The notes: generated by a model not told the origin, from the letters alone. Positions 16,607 through 23,806 are shown, counted from the first letter of the stretch. The stretch is DNA of 32,970 nucleotides from Litorisediminicola beolgyonensis (GCF_042679605.1 NZ_JBHTMU010000043.1:1-32970), one strand, 5' to 3'. Program-made: numbers and translations.

Positions 16607-17884
16607 TTGCGGGACACATCATCGGACGGGTTGACGGCCCTGTCGCTCTGCACCGGCGCCGGTGGGCTCGACCTCGGGGTCGAGGCTGCGGGCTTCAGGG
16701 TTGTGGGGCAAGTCGAGATAGACGCTGACAGCGTCGGTACGCTGCGGGGGCACCATCGCCTGACCGGCACGGACGCGAGGGTGGTCCACGCCGGGATAGA
16801 GGACGTGGACCCGCGCCATCTCCGTGAGGAACTCGGCCTGACGCGCGGCGAGCTTTCCCTTCTGGCGGGCGGTCCACCGTGCCAGCCCTTCACGACGCAC
16901 GGCCGCAGGCAGGGCATCCGCGACGGGAGGGTGTCGTCCCTGTTCCCGAGCTACCTCGGCTACATCCGGGAGTTCGTGCCCGCGACCTTCCTCATGGAGA
17001 ACGTGGACGGGCTGCTGTCAGCCGCCCTCGTCCATCGTCCCCTCACCGAGCGCACCAAGGACCGGCCGATGGGGCCCGAGGAGATGAAGGGCTCCTTCCT
17101 GCGCTGGCTCGTCGGCGAGCTCTGCGCCCTCGGCTACACTGTCTGCTGGGGCATCCTCGAGGCCTCCGACTTCGGCGTCCCGCAGATGCGCCAGCGTGCC
17201 TTCCTCCTCGGAACGAAGTCGTCCACGCCGTGCTACCTGCCCGAAGGCGACCGCGACGCACCGCGCGTCACGCTGCGGCAGGCGCTCTCGGGTCTTGACG
17301 ACCCCGGCCCCGTACAGCCCCTGAGCGCCGCGAAGGTGGCCGTCTACTCCCGGGTGCCCGCCGGCGGAAACTGGCGGAGCCTCCCCGTCGAGGTCCAGCA
17401 GGCGACCATGGGGCGCGCCTTCCTTGCGACGGGCGGCAAGAGCGGCTGGTGGCGGAGGCTGTCCTGGGACGAGCCCGCGCCGACGGTCCTCGGGATGCCG
17501 GACCACTCCAGCACGGGACTGATCCATCCTGACGATGTCCGCTGCCTCGGCCTCCACGAGTGCGCCGCGGTCCAGACCTTCCCCTCGGACTACCCGTTCG
17601 CCGGCCGCCCTCGATCCCAGTACCAGCAGGTCGGCAACGCGGTCCCCGTAAAGCTGGCACAGGTTGTGGCAGAGCGCGTGAAGGGGCATCTTGCGGGGGA
17701 GAGATTCGCGCAGCCCGGGTCTCCGCCCTGGAGGAAGGAGTCGTCGAACAGACGGATCGGAACTCACGGATGGGTCGAGCGGGCCGGACGCGACCTCGTG
17801 GCGACGCTGAACGTCAAGGTGAGGGATGACCACGTCTGGTCTAGAGAAGGTAGTGAGGGACGGCCAGTCTGCGTCCCCGCATGA
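16607..17884 (+). CDS. DNA (cytosine-5) methyltransferase
   Basis: About 425 residues; transfers a methyl group from S-adenosylmethionine to C5 of cytosine. Motifs in order (numbered from the TTG): I, LSLCTGAGGLDLG at 13-25; IV, GGPPCQPF with the catalytic Cys92; VI, ENVDGL at 131; VIII, QMRQRAFLLG at 193; a variable target-recognition region at about 240-305; IX, LHECAAVQTFP near 316; X, QQVGNAVPVK near 340. About 60 extra residues follow motif X. I prefer TTG 16607, because AGGAGG lies nine bases upstream and it begins just before motif I; ATG 16562 has no ribosome-binding site. It overlaps the endonuclease gene by 59 bases in another frame. The target sequence is unknown. Confidence 0.92.
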   Translation: MRDTSSDGLTALSLCTGAGGLDLGVEAAGFRVVGQVEIDADSVGTLRGHHRLTGTDARVVHAGIEDVDPRHLREELGLTRGELSLLAGGPPCQPFTTHGRRQGIRDGRVSSLFPSYLGYIREFVPATFLMENVDGLLSAALVHRPLTERTKDRPMGPEEMKGSFLRWLVGELCALGYTVCWGILEASDFGVPQMRQRAFLLGTKSSTPCYLPEGDRDAPRVTLRQALSGLDDPGPVQPLSAAKVAVYSRVPAGGNWRSLPVEVQQATMGRAFLATGGKSGWWRRLSWDEPAPTVLGMPDHSSTGLIHPDDVRCLGLHECAAVQTFPSDYPFAGRPRSQYQQVGNAVPVKLAQVVAERVKGHLAGERFAQPGSPPWRKESSNRRIGTHGWVERAGRDLVATLNVKVRDDHVWSREGSEGRPVCVPA

Positions 17885-18776
17885 GGAGGGGGAGGCGGCG
17901 CGCGGCGTCCGCAAGGCCGCGGGCGTGGCGGAGGGCGAGGGCCCGAGCGACTCGGAGATAGCTGACGCCATCGAGGGCTTCGCGCAGCAGTTCGGGTTCT
18001 GGTACACGCGCGTCATCGCCGAGGCGGTCGGCTCCTACCGCAAGCTCGTGATCGGCCGCATCAACCCGCTCGTCCGACAGATGGAGTTCAACGCTCTCGG
18101 CGCGACCGACGTCGCGCGCAGGCTGGTGCAGGACTACGTGAACAGGAACTACGTGACGGCGGGCGGCTGGGCCATCGAGAAGATGGCAATCGCGCTGGGA
18201 GGCAACAACGCCAAGGCTGCCGCCGAGGGCATCGACCTCCACCGCTACGACCCGGACACGGGCGACGAGCACCTCTACGTCATCAAGAGCGGCACGGTCA
18301 CGCGGAACTCGGACATCCTCAAGGCGCTCAAGAACCACGCGCGGCGGGCGGAGAAGCTCATCAACCAGGGCGGCGGGAAGAAGCGGGTCTTCGCCAACTA
18401 CGCCGTCGCGACGGGCTCAACGACCTCCACCTTCCACGACGGCATCTTCCGGCCCTCGTCGGCGCAGTTCTGGAGCGAGGTCTCCGGGCTGGAGGCGGAC
18501 AAGGCGCTGAGGCTCGTCAGGGAGATAGCGATCCAGGCTGGGAAGATCATCAATGAGGACTCCCAACCCCACATCGACGCGATGAGGGCGCTGGTCGAGG
18601 CCTACCTGGAGACTGAGCCCGGCTCGGGCGAGGTGGACTGGGATTTCGTCTTCGACCGTACCATGCGCGAGAAGGACGAGTGGAAGGCTGAGGACGCGGC
18701 CAGGCATGCCCGCGCCGTCAAGGGTCTCGCTGCGACCGGATACGTCGTGGTCAAGAAGGCAAAGCGTCCAGCTTGA
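17826..18776 (+). CDS. Type II restriction endonuclease, PmeII-like
   Basis: 316 residues, partner of the methyltransferase that precedes and overlaps it. The segment from about 110 to 165 (GGWAIEKMAIALGG, then AAEGIDLHRYD, then LYVIKSGTVTRNSD) is what I associate with the PmeII-type family of restriction enzymes and looks like a divergent PD-(D/E)XK core: Asp137 and Lys154, with Glu148 near, are candidate active-site residues. ATG 17826 has AAGGTGAGGG immediately upstream. The first 40 residues are polar and probably disordered. Placing the endonuclease second and starting inside the methyltransferase gene would let methylation be established first. The family call is from memory of the motif; the restriction role is well supported by context. 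Confidence 0.75.
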   Translation: MTTSGLEKVVRDGQSASPHEEGEAARGVRKAAGVAEGEGPSDSEIADAIEGFAQQFGFWYTRVIAEAVGSYRKLVIGRINPLVRQMEFNALGATDVARRLVQDYVNRNYVTAGGWAIEKMAIALGGNNAKAAAEGIDLHRYDPDTGDEHLYVIKSGTVTRNSDILKALKNHARRAEKLINQGGGKKRVFANYAVATGSTTSTFHDGIFRPSSAQFWSEVSGLEADKALRLVREIAIQAGKIINEDSQPHIDAMRALVEAYLETEPGSGEVDWDFVFDRTMREKDEWKAEDAARHARAVKGLAATGYVVVKKAKRPA

Positions 18777-18784
18777 GCATCGAA

Positions 18785-19312
18785 TCAGCCCCGCGCTTCG
18801 CGCAGGACGGACGCCGGCGGAGTGGGATCGGTCGGACGCGCCTCGCCGACTAGGAACCTGCGTGCCTCCGCGGACGTCGGGACGTACTCGCCCGCCCGCC
18901 TCAGTTCGGCTCGCACGGTTCGGACGTCCTCACCCGTCACTCGCGCACCCGGGTACGCCTCCAGGACGGTCGACAGCACCTGCTCGTTCGTCCGCCACCG
19001 GCGGACCAGGTCCCGAACGAGGGCGAGGGCGACCGTGCGGACGTCGCCACGCCCAGGTTCTGGCGACGATGCTCTGCGCGGCGTAGGAGCGGCTGGCTTC
19101 GGCGGCATCTTGTCGGGCGGCAGACCGGGCGCGTCGCTGGCGCGCGGCGCGTCGAAGTCGTTCAGCAGGCGATTCCGGTACCAGCGAATGGACTTCATGG
19201 TGGTGCGCGCTTCGGGATGCACCCGGAGGACCCCCTCGAGCGCCTCCTTGTTAGTCGCTCCCAACCTAAGGAGCCGCATGGCGGTGCCCCCTATGCCCTC
19301 CGGCTTTTTCAT
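18785..19312 (-). CDS. Unknown protein with two 'WYR' repeat modules
   Basis: 175 residues, basic, no known family. Two similar modules of about 38 residues: the first at about 9-48 (LLRLGATNKEALEGVL, HPEARTTMKSIRWYRNRL) and the second at about 104-145 (LVRRWRTNEQVLSTVL, YPGARVTGEDVRTVRAEL), joined by a Pro/Ala-rich linker. The next gene upstream carries a related module at its C-terminus. The pattern (TNxxxLxxVL, then HPxA(R/K)TT, then (S/V)(I/V)RxxRxxL) suggests a small helical, perhaps nucleic-acid-binding unit; that is inference. Start ATG 19312 has AGGAGGG upstream, but this site lies in the 3' arm of a long inverted repeat. Eight bases separate its stop from that of the convergent endonuclease gene. 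Confidence 0.75.
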   Translation of the reverse strand: MKKPEGIGGTAMRLLRLGATNKEALEGVLRVHPEARTTMKSIRWYRNRLLNDFDAPRASDAPGLPPDKMPPKPAAPTPRRASSPEPGRGDVRTVALALVRDLVRRWRTNEQVLSTVLEAYPGARVTGEDVRTVRAELRRAGEYVPTSAEARRFLVGEARPTDPTPPASVLREARG

Positions 19313-19317
19313 ACGAA

Positions 19318-19378
19318 AGGGCCCTCCTGCGGCCGAACCCACTCCACCCGGAGTTGAGCCTAGCCGCAGTAGGGCCCT
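19318..19378 (-). promoter_or_regulatory. Inverted repeat burying the ribosome-binding site of the double-WYR gene
   Basis: Arms of 16 bases (19318-19333 and 19363-19378) pair at 15 of 16 positions. In the minus-strand transcript the AGGAGG of the following gene is part of the 3' arm. The 29-base loop holds a second small hairpin (ACUCC-GGGU-GGAGU). Confidence 0.6.
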
Positions 19379-19420
19379 GCATCAAGCGGCGAGACGGGAT
19401 CGCCTCGCCACGTCAGTGGG

Positions 19421-19948
19421 TTAGCCCTTCGACCTTCGGCGCATCGGCACGTCCACGCCGCGCTTACGCATGGCCGCGGCAACGCTAGCCACGCTGCGAA
19501 CCGAGGTCTTGGCATCGGGGAACTCGGCCACGACCCGATCCACGATGGCGAGGTAGCCGAGGTCGGGGTCCATCAGAAGCTCCTGCACCAGCGAGCCGAT
19601 TGTCCGCGTCGGCTCGGGGCCGTGCACCTTGGCCGCCGCGATCTTTTCGTCCACGGTCTGCTCGCGCTCGGGCACTTCGTCAGCGTCCGGCGCGGTCGAC
19701 TCGGCTTTCTCGGTGGCCTCCGCCTCGGGCACGTCAGCCGCACGGTCACCGAGGACGCCACACTCGACCACGATCGATCCGGGATGCTCTCCGCGCTTCT
19801 TCTCGGCCAGGTCGGGACGGCCGCAGAAGCCGACCGCACCCCATCCCTCCTTGCCTTCGAGCAGGACGGCATGGGTGTAGGTCCGGTCGGTCTTGCGGGT
19901 GTGCTGCGAGCCGTCGGGGGCGGTGGCGACGTAGGTGGTCTTGGTCAT
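19421..19948 (-). CDS. Unknown protein with C-terminal 'WYR'-like module
   Basis: 175 residues, acidic in the middle, no known family. The N-terminus (MTKTTYVATAPDGSQHTRKT, then RTYTHAVL) is a compact beta-rich-looking stretch I have a vague sense of having seen in phage or plasmid proteins, but cannot name. A disordered acidic linker (about 68-112) leads to a helical C-terminus (about 115-165: IVDRVVAEFPDAKTSVRSVA, then AAMRKRGVDVP) that matches the module of the downstream gene. ATG 19948 has GGGAG seven bases upstream, but this is held in a 16-bp hairpin. It lies 150 bases from the upstream metallopeptidase gene, so it may have its own promoter. Confidence 0.72.
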   Translation of the reverse strand: MTKTTYVATAPDGSQHTRKTDRTYTHAVLLEGKEGWGAVGFCGRPDLAEKKRGEHPGSIVVECGVLGDRAADVPEAEATEKAESTAPDADEVPEREQTVDEKIAAAKVHGPEPTRTIGSLVQELLMDPDLGYLAIVDRVVAEFPDAKTSVRSVASVAAAMRKRGVDVPMRRRSKG

Positions 19949-19955
19949 GGATGGT

Positions 19956-19994
19956 CTCCCATACTGCGAGCGACCATCGCCCGCTTTATGGGAG
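19956..19994 (-). promoter_or_regulatory. Hairpin burying the ribosome-binding site of the 19948 gene
   Basis: In the transcript CUCCCAUA (19994-19987, read as the 5' arm) pairs perfectly with UAUGGGAG (19963-19956). Inside it, after a 2x2 internal loop, GCGGGCGA pairs with UCGCUCGC (one G-U) around a three-base UGG loop. The Shine-Dalgarno GGGAG lies in the outer 3' arm, seven bases before the ATG. Confidence 0.65.
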
Positions 19995-20098
19995 TATCCT
20001 GTCGTGATGCGGGAACCCTGCGAGCCCGGTTCCGGGCCAAGCCCAGTAACGTTCTGCTTCGGGAGTTGAAAACGGCTGGCAATTCGGCCAAAAGCGGC

Positions 20099-20776
20099 CT
20101 ACCGACGAAAGCGCGGGGCCTCCCACCCGTCTTCCTCTTGCTCGAACTCGACTGTGAGCAGCGTCATTCGGAAGCCCTTCGCCTGAGCAACCGTCTGTTC
20201 GCCCAGCGACAGGCCGCAGGATGTATCAAGCCAGTGGTGGCCCACAGCCTCCACGACGTCCGTGATCTCTCCTTGCCCCTTGTTGTTTGTGAGCGAGTAG
20301 CAGTCCGCGGGCATGGGCTGTCCGTTCCAGACGGACAAGCGCGGGAAGTCGTCCGTCTTCTTCACGTAGCGAATTTTCCCATCGTGGGAAAACACGACGG
20401 CGGCCGGTTCAGCGGCAAAGGAGAGGTAGCGCCTCGCCGCGGCTTCCTTGCTCACCTCGAATAGCGCGGCCATGTCGAAGATGTGTTGCAGGTCCAGTCC
20501 GGCCTTTGACCTCAAGAAGCGCCGGACCCAAGCGTCCGGCATCAGCAGTTCCGCTGCGAACTGGTTGGCCTCGGCCTCCATCTTGGCGTGCCTGTCGCCG
20601 GGCTTGGCGTCATCGGTCAGCATGTCCTTGCGTGTGCACTTGAAGCCTTCGGGGCTGCTGGCACGATGCATGGGGTTAACGTAGTGTCCGATCTCGTGGC
20701 CGATTGTGTATCGCTTCCGCTCCTCACCCATCCTGCCGTCGACGGCGATCGCGCCCATCGCCCGGGGCAACCGCAT
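20099..20776 (-). CDS. ImmA/IrrE-family metallopeptidase
   Basis: 225 residues. The zinc-protease motif HEIGH is at 27-31 in RKRYTIGHEIGHYV, and the second half of the site lies in MEAEANQFAAELLMP (about 66-80), both typical of ImmA/IrrE proteins. These cleave or inactivate phage and mobile-element repressors, usually an adjacent HTH protein. No such repressor gene adjoins it here. The N-terminus is short: family members normally have several dozen residues more before HExxH. An in-frame TAG stands just upstream of the ATG, so the gene may have lost its 5' end. It could act on a repressor encoded elsewhere, for instance by a helper prophage; that is speculation. Confidence 0.85.
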   Translation of the reverse strand: MRLPRAMGAIAVDGRMGEERKRYTIGHEIGHYVNPMHRASSPEGFKCTRKDMLTDDAKPGDRHAKMEAEANQFAAELLMPDAWVRRFLRSKAGLDLQHIFDMAALFEVSKEAAARRYLSFAAEPAAVVFSHDGKIRYVKKTDDFPRLSVWNGQPMPADCYSLTNNKGQGEITDVVEAVGHHWLDTSCGLSLGEQTVAQAKGFRMTLLTVEFEQEEDGWEAPRFRR

Positions 20777-20828
20777 GCCGCCCTATTCGGGCAAGGCGGT
20801 GACCTGGAAGCTGATCCAGTACGCCTGA
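20775..20828 (+). pseudogene. Possible 3' fragment of a lost plus-strand gene
   Basis: A short open stretch (NRMPPYSGKAVTWKLIQYA and stop at 20828) reads on the plus strand where the ImmA-type gene abruptly begins, and a plus-strand terminator follows 70 bases on. The wording resembles the end of a dehydrogenase-type protein, but too little is left for a family call. It may be the remnant of a gene replaced by recombination. Confidence 0.25.
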
Positions 20829-20899
20829 GGCGTGCGCGGAGCAGCGGGGGGCAGGTTTCTCCCGTCTCCAACGAGGGACGGAGCTGCCGAAGACTACTG

Positions 20900-20934
20900 A
20901 CCGAGGGCGAACGAATGCGTTCGGCCTCGGTTTT
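20900..20934 (+). terminator. Rho-independent terminator, plus direction
   Basis: A 14-bp stem with one mismatch (20900-20913 with 20918-20931) has an AATG loop and runs into TTTT. No intact plus-strand gene precedes it, only the fragment ending at 20828. The intergenic space 20777-21041 holds nothing else I can name. Confidence 0.6.
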
Positions 20935-21041
20935 CGTTGCGAGGACATGCCGCCAAGGCAATATCAATCGTATCCGCGATACGTGCCAAAAGATGAGCCA
21001 CCCGCCCGGCGGTGAGCCGGGCGAGTAAAGCCTTCATTGCA

Positions 21042-21377
21042 TCAGACCGCTGCGGGCGAGAGGCGGGCGCGCAGGGCTGAGTCGAAGTCGACGCGGAGCT
21101 CCTCCACCAGTGCAGGGTCCATCGCGTCCTCGCCGGGTTCGAGCATCCCCTCCATGAGCGGATCGAAGATGGCGGCACGCAGCCGGTGGCCGTGGTTCAG
21201 GAGAATGTGATGGAGCATCTCTGAGAGGTAGACGTCCTCCATGTCGTCCTCCTCGTGCTCCGCCATCCGGCCCCCGTTGTCATAAGGGAGGAACAGTTCG
21301 TCCCTCGGCACGCTGTAGGTGAACCGGACCCGAGCGGAGCCGGGGTCGTCGTTGACTTGAAAGTTCTCGATCTTCAT
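21042..21377 (-). CDS. Unknown acidic protein
   Basis: 111 residues, not recognised. Strongly acidic, with a run of Glu/Asp in the middle (AEHEEDDMEDVYLSEMLHH) and further acidic helices to the end. The start at ATG 21377 (MKIENFQVNDD) is chosen because AAGGAGA lies just upstream and codons before it look non-coding. It follows the next gene upstream after 58 bases, a space that forms a small GAAA-loop hairpin, and is probably co-transcribed with it. Small acidic phage proteins often mimic DNA or bind host regulators, but nothing here proves that. Confidence 0.65.
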   Translation of the reverse strand: MKIENFQVNDDPGSARVRFTYSVPRDELFLPYDNGGRMAEHEEDDMEDVYLSEMLHHILLNHGHRLRAAIFDPLMEGMLEPGEDAMDPALVEELRVDFDSALRARLSPAAV

Positions 21378-21435
21378 GAGTCTCTCCTTGATCGAATTGC
21401 CCCTTTCGGGGTTCGCAATGTGGGTGGATTGGTGG

Positions 21436-21801
21436 TCAGCAGTTCGCGACCCTGATCTCGGCGTCGAACCAGTCCATGACCTGCGCACGAGCCGCCCTCA
21501 GCTCGTCGCGGCTCCGGCCGCCGTAGGCTGTCACCAGCGCGTCGCCGACCAGCTGGCCGTCGTACCAGTGGCCGTAGTCCCGCATGAGGAACGGGACCGC
21601 GCCGACCAGGGCGAGGTCGCCATCAGGCATGTTGACGTATTCGCGCAGGCGGGCGGTGGCGGCGTTCTCCAGAGCGGAACGCGGCAGGCGAATGCGGACC
21701 TCCACCCGGTCGTCTTTTTCCAGGGCGCGGTAGCGTTCGGCGACCTCGGCGCCGTCCGCGGTTGTCTCGCCGTCGATCTTCAGTTCTGTCTTGGTGGCCA
21801 T
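21436..21801 (-). CDS. Unknown protein
   Basis: 121 residues, not recognised. Beta-like N-terminal half (ATKTELKIDGETT, VEVRIRLPRSAL) and a helical C-terminal half rich in aromatic residues (RDYGHWYDGQLVGD, QVMDWFDAEIRV). The start at ATG 21801 has AAGGAG upstream. It is the first gene of a two-gene leftward unit, with a possible TTGGGT-containing promoter about 75 bases upstream (21850-21880). No structural or regulatory clue to its role. Confidence 0.65.
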   Translation of the reverse strand: MATKTELKIDGETTADGAEVAERYRALEKDDRVEVRIRLPRSALENAATARLREYVNMPDGDLALVGAVPFLMRDYGHWYDGQLVGDALVTAYGGRSRDELRAARAQVMDWFDAEIRVANC

Positions 21802-21941
21802 GTCGGCGCTCCTTCTCGATGAAACCGGTCTCAGGGACCGTGGAAGGAGGATCGCAGACGGGCTCGGGCGGGTAACCCAACGTTTGGAGGGGGAGGCGCA
21901 AATAATGGTGTGGCCCGGAAGACACACCGAACAACAGGGAA

Positions 21942-21970
21942 GGCCCGCGCCTCGGATGGAGACGCGGGCC
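21942..21970 (-). terminator. GC-rich hairpin after the coiled-coil genes
   Basis: GGCCCGCG at 21942-21949 pairs with CGCGGGCC at 21963-21970, and a CTC/GAG inner pair extends it. It lies 27-55 bases downstream of the leftward gene that stops at 21997. There is no clear T run, so termination is uncertain. Confidence 0.45.
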
Positions 21971-21996
21971 CCTTCGGTCGTCCGCCTTTCAGGCCG

Positions 21997-22440
21997 TCAG
22001 CGAACCAGGTTCTTGCGGGCCTCGTCGAGCTCCATGCTCGTCACCCCGCCGCGCTCCAGCTCCTGGGCGTCGTCGCGGGTCCGCATCAGCGCCCGGCCCA
22101 TGTCGGTGTCCAGCGCCCGGTCGTAGGCCTTGTGGAAGCTCTCGCCGGGCCGCTGGATGCTCTTGGCCAGCGCGTCCAGGTTCGCCTCGGCCAGGAGCCG
22201 GTTCGCCGCGGCGGCCTTCCGCACGTCGTGTGTCTTGGTCATGTCGTTCTCCAGTGATTGTGCGGCCGCGCGGGCGGTGGCGACCTGTTGTTCGAGGAGC
22301 TCAACCTCCTTGGCGAGCTCCATCACTTCCTCGGCGTCGGCCTCGTCGCGCGCCAGACGGCCGAGGGCATCCTCCAGTTCCTTCTTGCGGTCCTGGAGCC
22401 GCCTCAGTTCATCGACGTGGCGCTGTCCGTCTCTGCTCAT
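21997..22440 (-). CDS. Unknown coiled-coil protein (second of an overlapping pair)
   Basis: 147 residues. The first half is a long charged coiled coil (ELRRLQDRKKELEDALGRLA, then KEVELLEQQVATARAAAQSL), with a helical C-terminus containing FHKAYDRALDTDMGRALMRT. No known family recognised. ATG 22440 overlaps the stop of the preceding gene (ATGA) and has GGAGAAG upstream, so the two proteins are made together, likely in fixed ratio. A scaffold or capsid-modifying role would suit a satellite, but position and coiled-coil content are the only support. Confidence 0.72.
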   Translation of the reverse strand: MSRDGQRHVDELRRLQDRKKELEDALGRLARDEADAEEVMELAKEVELLEQQVATARAAAQSLENDMTKTHDVRKAAAANRLLAEANLDALAKSIQRPGESFHKAYDRALDTDMGRALMRTRDDAQELERGGVTSMELDEARKNLVR

Positions 22441-23096
22441 GCCGACTTCTCCATCTGTTCGAGTTCGGCGCGGGCCTCGGCCGAGACGTAGGGTTGCGGG
22501 GACGAGGCCCTGATACGCAGCACCTCCGTCCGAAGGCTCTCCGCTACCCTCTCCTCGGCGGCCGCGAGGCTGATGGCGTGGCGCTCGCGGATCGCCGTCT
22601 CGACGCCGAGTGCCCGGGCGAGTCCCATCCCGCCGGCGCTCACCAGCGAGCGGACCAAGACCTCGTTCTGACGGTTCGCGACGAGGCCTCGCTCGACCGG
22701 GCCGACGTCGCCGTTCGCGGCCGACACCGAGCCGAGATCCTTGCGAAGGGCCTCCTGGTACGCAGGCCACGCCTCGGCGAGTGCGGTCAGCGCCCGGTCC
22801 ACGGCCACGGCCAACTTGGAACGTTCGGCCGTGGTCTGGAGGGCGTTCTCCGCTCGCACCGTCCGGGCGCGCCGCTCGGCGGAACCGGCCGCGGCGCCCA
22901 GGCGGTCGTTCAGCTCGGCGAGGGCGTCGTCGATTACGGCGATGCGGGTCGAGATGGCCACCGCCGCGTTGTCGGGTTTCTTCCCGAGGATGACGGCCTG
23001 CTTGGCCTCCTCGCGGGCCTTGTCCAGCTCGTCGGCCAGCTGCTCGCGGTCGTCGCGGAGCTCGGCGATCCGGGTCTCGATCTCGTCTTTCTTCAT
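22437..23096 (-). CDS. Unknown coiled-coil protein (first of an overlapping pair)
   Basis: 219 residues, almost entirely helical and charged: IETRIAELRDDREQLADELD at the N-terminus, IAVIDDALAELNDRLG in the middle, and helices to the end (SLAAAEERVAESLRTEVLRI). No known family recognised. ATG 23096 is chosen because GAGGATC precedes it and codons further upstream cross a perfect inverted repeat. It is translationally coupled to the following coiled-coil gene. Confidence 0.72.
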   Translation of the reverse strand: MKKDEIETRIAELRDDREQLADELDKAREEAKQAVILGKKPDNAAVAISTRIAVIDDALAELNDRLGAAAGSAERRARTVRAENALQTTAERSKLAVAVDRALTALAEAWPAYQEALRKDLGSVSAANGDVGPVERGLVANRQNEVLVRSLVSAGGMGLARALGVETAIRERHAISLAAAEERVAESLRTEVLRIRASSPQPYVSAEARAELEQMEKSA

Positions 23097-23129
23097 GTGC
23101 GATCCTCGGCCTCCGCTCGTGTCGGGAGT

Positions 23130-23164
23130 GGCGGCCGGTCCCCCGTCGAAAAGGACCGGCCGCC
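23130..23164. repeat. Intergenic inverted repeat
   Basis: A perfect 12-bp inverted repeat (23130-23141 with 23153-23164) with an 11-base loop lies between two leftward genes. There is no T run in either direction, so it may be a weak terminator, an mRNA-processing site or a protein-binding dyad. Confidence 0.5.
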
Positions 23165-23268
23165 GTGTGCCGGGAGAAGGAGGCCCATGCCCAACCGACA
23201 CGACCACAGCTTGCCGCGTCCGGTCGGCGCGGGGGACCAGCGTGTGATCTACCGGCGGCGAATGCTGG

Positions 23269-23643
23269 TCAGCCCGCGTCGACGTCCTGCTCCAGGAGGA
23301 GGATCAGGTCGCTCGGCACGCCCCGCATCCCGGCGAAGTAGACCGGGGCGTCGCGCAGCTTCGAGCGGTACCAGCGGAGGCACCGCTGGTCGGGGTGCGG
23401 CGCCCCGGCGGACCGGCAGGCGAGCATCACGGCCCGGACCCAGCCTCGCGGGAGTGCCAGAGAGCCGTGGCAGTACCACATGCCCACGATCATCCTGACG
23501 GCGTTGTTCCCCCTCGGCAGCTCGGGCAGCGGGCGGAAGCGGTCGTCCTTGGCCGCCTCGGCCACCAGCGCGTCTGCCTCGGCCTGGGTGGCCTGGAACA
23601 GGTGCTTCGGCAGCCGCGGGAGCGGGGGCGACGGGTCAGTCAT
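23269..23643 (-). CDS. Unknown protein, possible distant 'WYR' module
   Basis: 124 residues, not recognised. The C-terminal part (HPDQRCLRWYRSKLRDAPVY at about 82-101) resembles the WYR module of the genes at 18785-19948, with HP at the same distance before RWYR. The middle has a conserved-looking GNNAVRMIVGMWYCHG stretch. It starts at ATG 23643, inside the end of the preceding gene (8-base overlap), without a strong ribosome-binding site, so coupling is likely. Confidence 0.65.
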   Translation of the reverse strand: MTDPSPPLPRLPKHLFQATQAEADALVAEAAKDDRFRPLPELPRGNNAVRMIVGMWYCHGSLALPRGWVRAVMLACRSAGAPHPDQRCLRWYRSKLRDAPVYFAGMRGVPSDLILLLEQDVDAG

Positions 23644-23806
23644 CCAGCGAGACCGGGTGGCCCATCTCGGCGAGGCGGGCGCGCTTCCCTTCCATGAGGC
23701 CCCAGAGCTCCTCGGCCCGCTCGTTCAGCTCGTTGTACTGTCGGTCCATGTCGGCGAGCTGCTGGCGCTCCCGGGTAACCACGCGCATCGGGGTGTCTTC
23801 CTGCAT
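23636..23806 (-). CDS. Small helical protein
   Basis: 56 residues, predicted to be one charged helix or short coiled coil (RERQQLADMDRQYNELNERA). Start ATG 23806 has AGGAGAAG seven bases upstream, a strong site that makes this short gene credible. It is the first gene after a promoter-like motif at 23841-23869, and its end overlaps the next gene by 8 bases. Function unknown. Confidence 0.65.
   Translation of the reverse strand: MQEDTPMRVVTRERQQLADMDRQYNELNERAEELWGLMEGKRARLAEMGHPVSLDD

Noticed and set aside
16392..16634. Possible 80-codon gene before the methyltransferase (controller protein?)
   Set aside because: No HTH, no ribosome-binding site, unusual composition, and it overlaps the start of the methyltransferase gene.
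22230..23498. Long plus-strand open frame opposite the coiled-coil genes
   Set aside because: Arg/Gly-rich translation without domain. The minus-strand genes have ribosome-binding sites, overlapping starts and stops, and helical heptads.
23187..23498. Plus-strand ATG with a good AGGAGG-like site at about 23187
   Set aside because: The frame gives only Arg/Pro/Ser-rich low-complexity sequence antisense to the 23269 gene.
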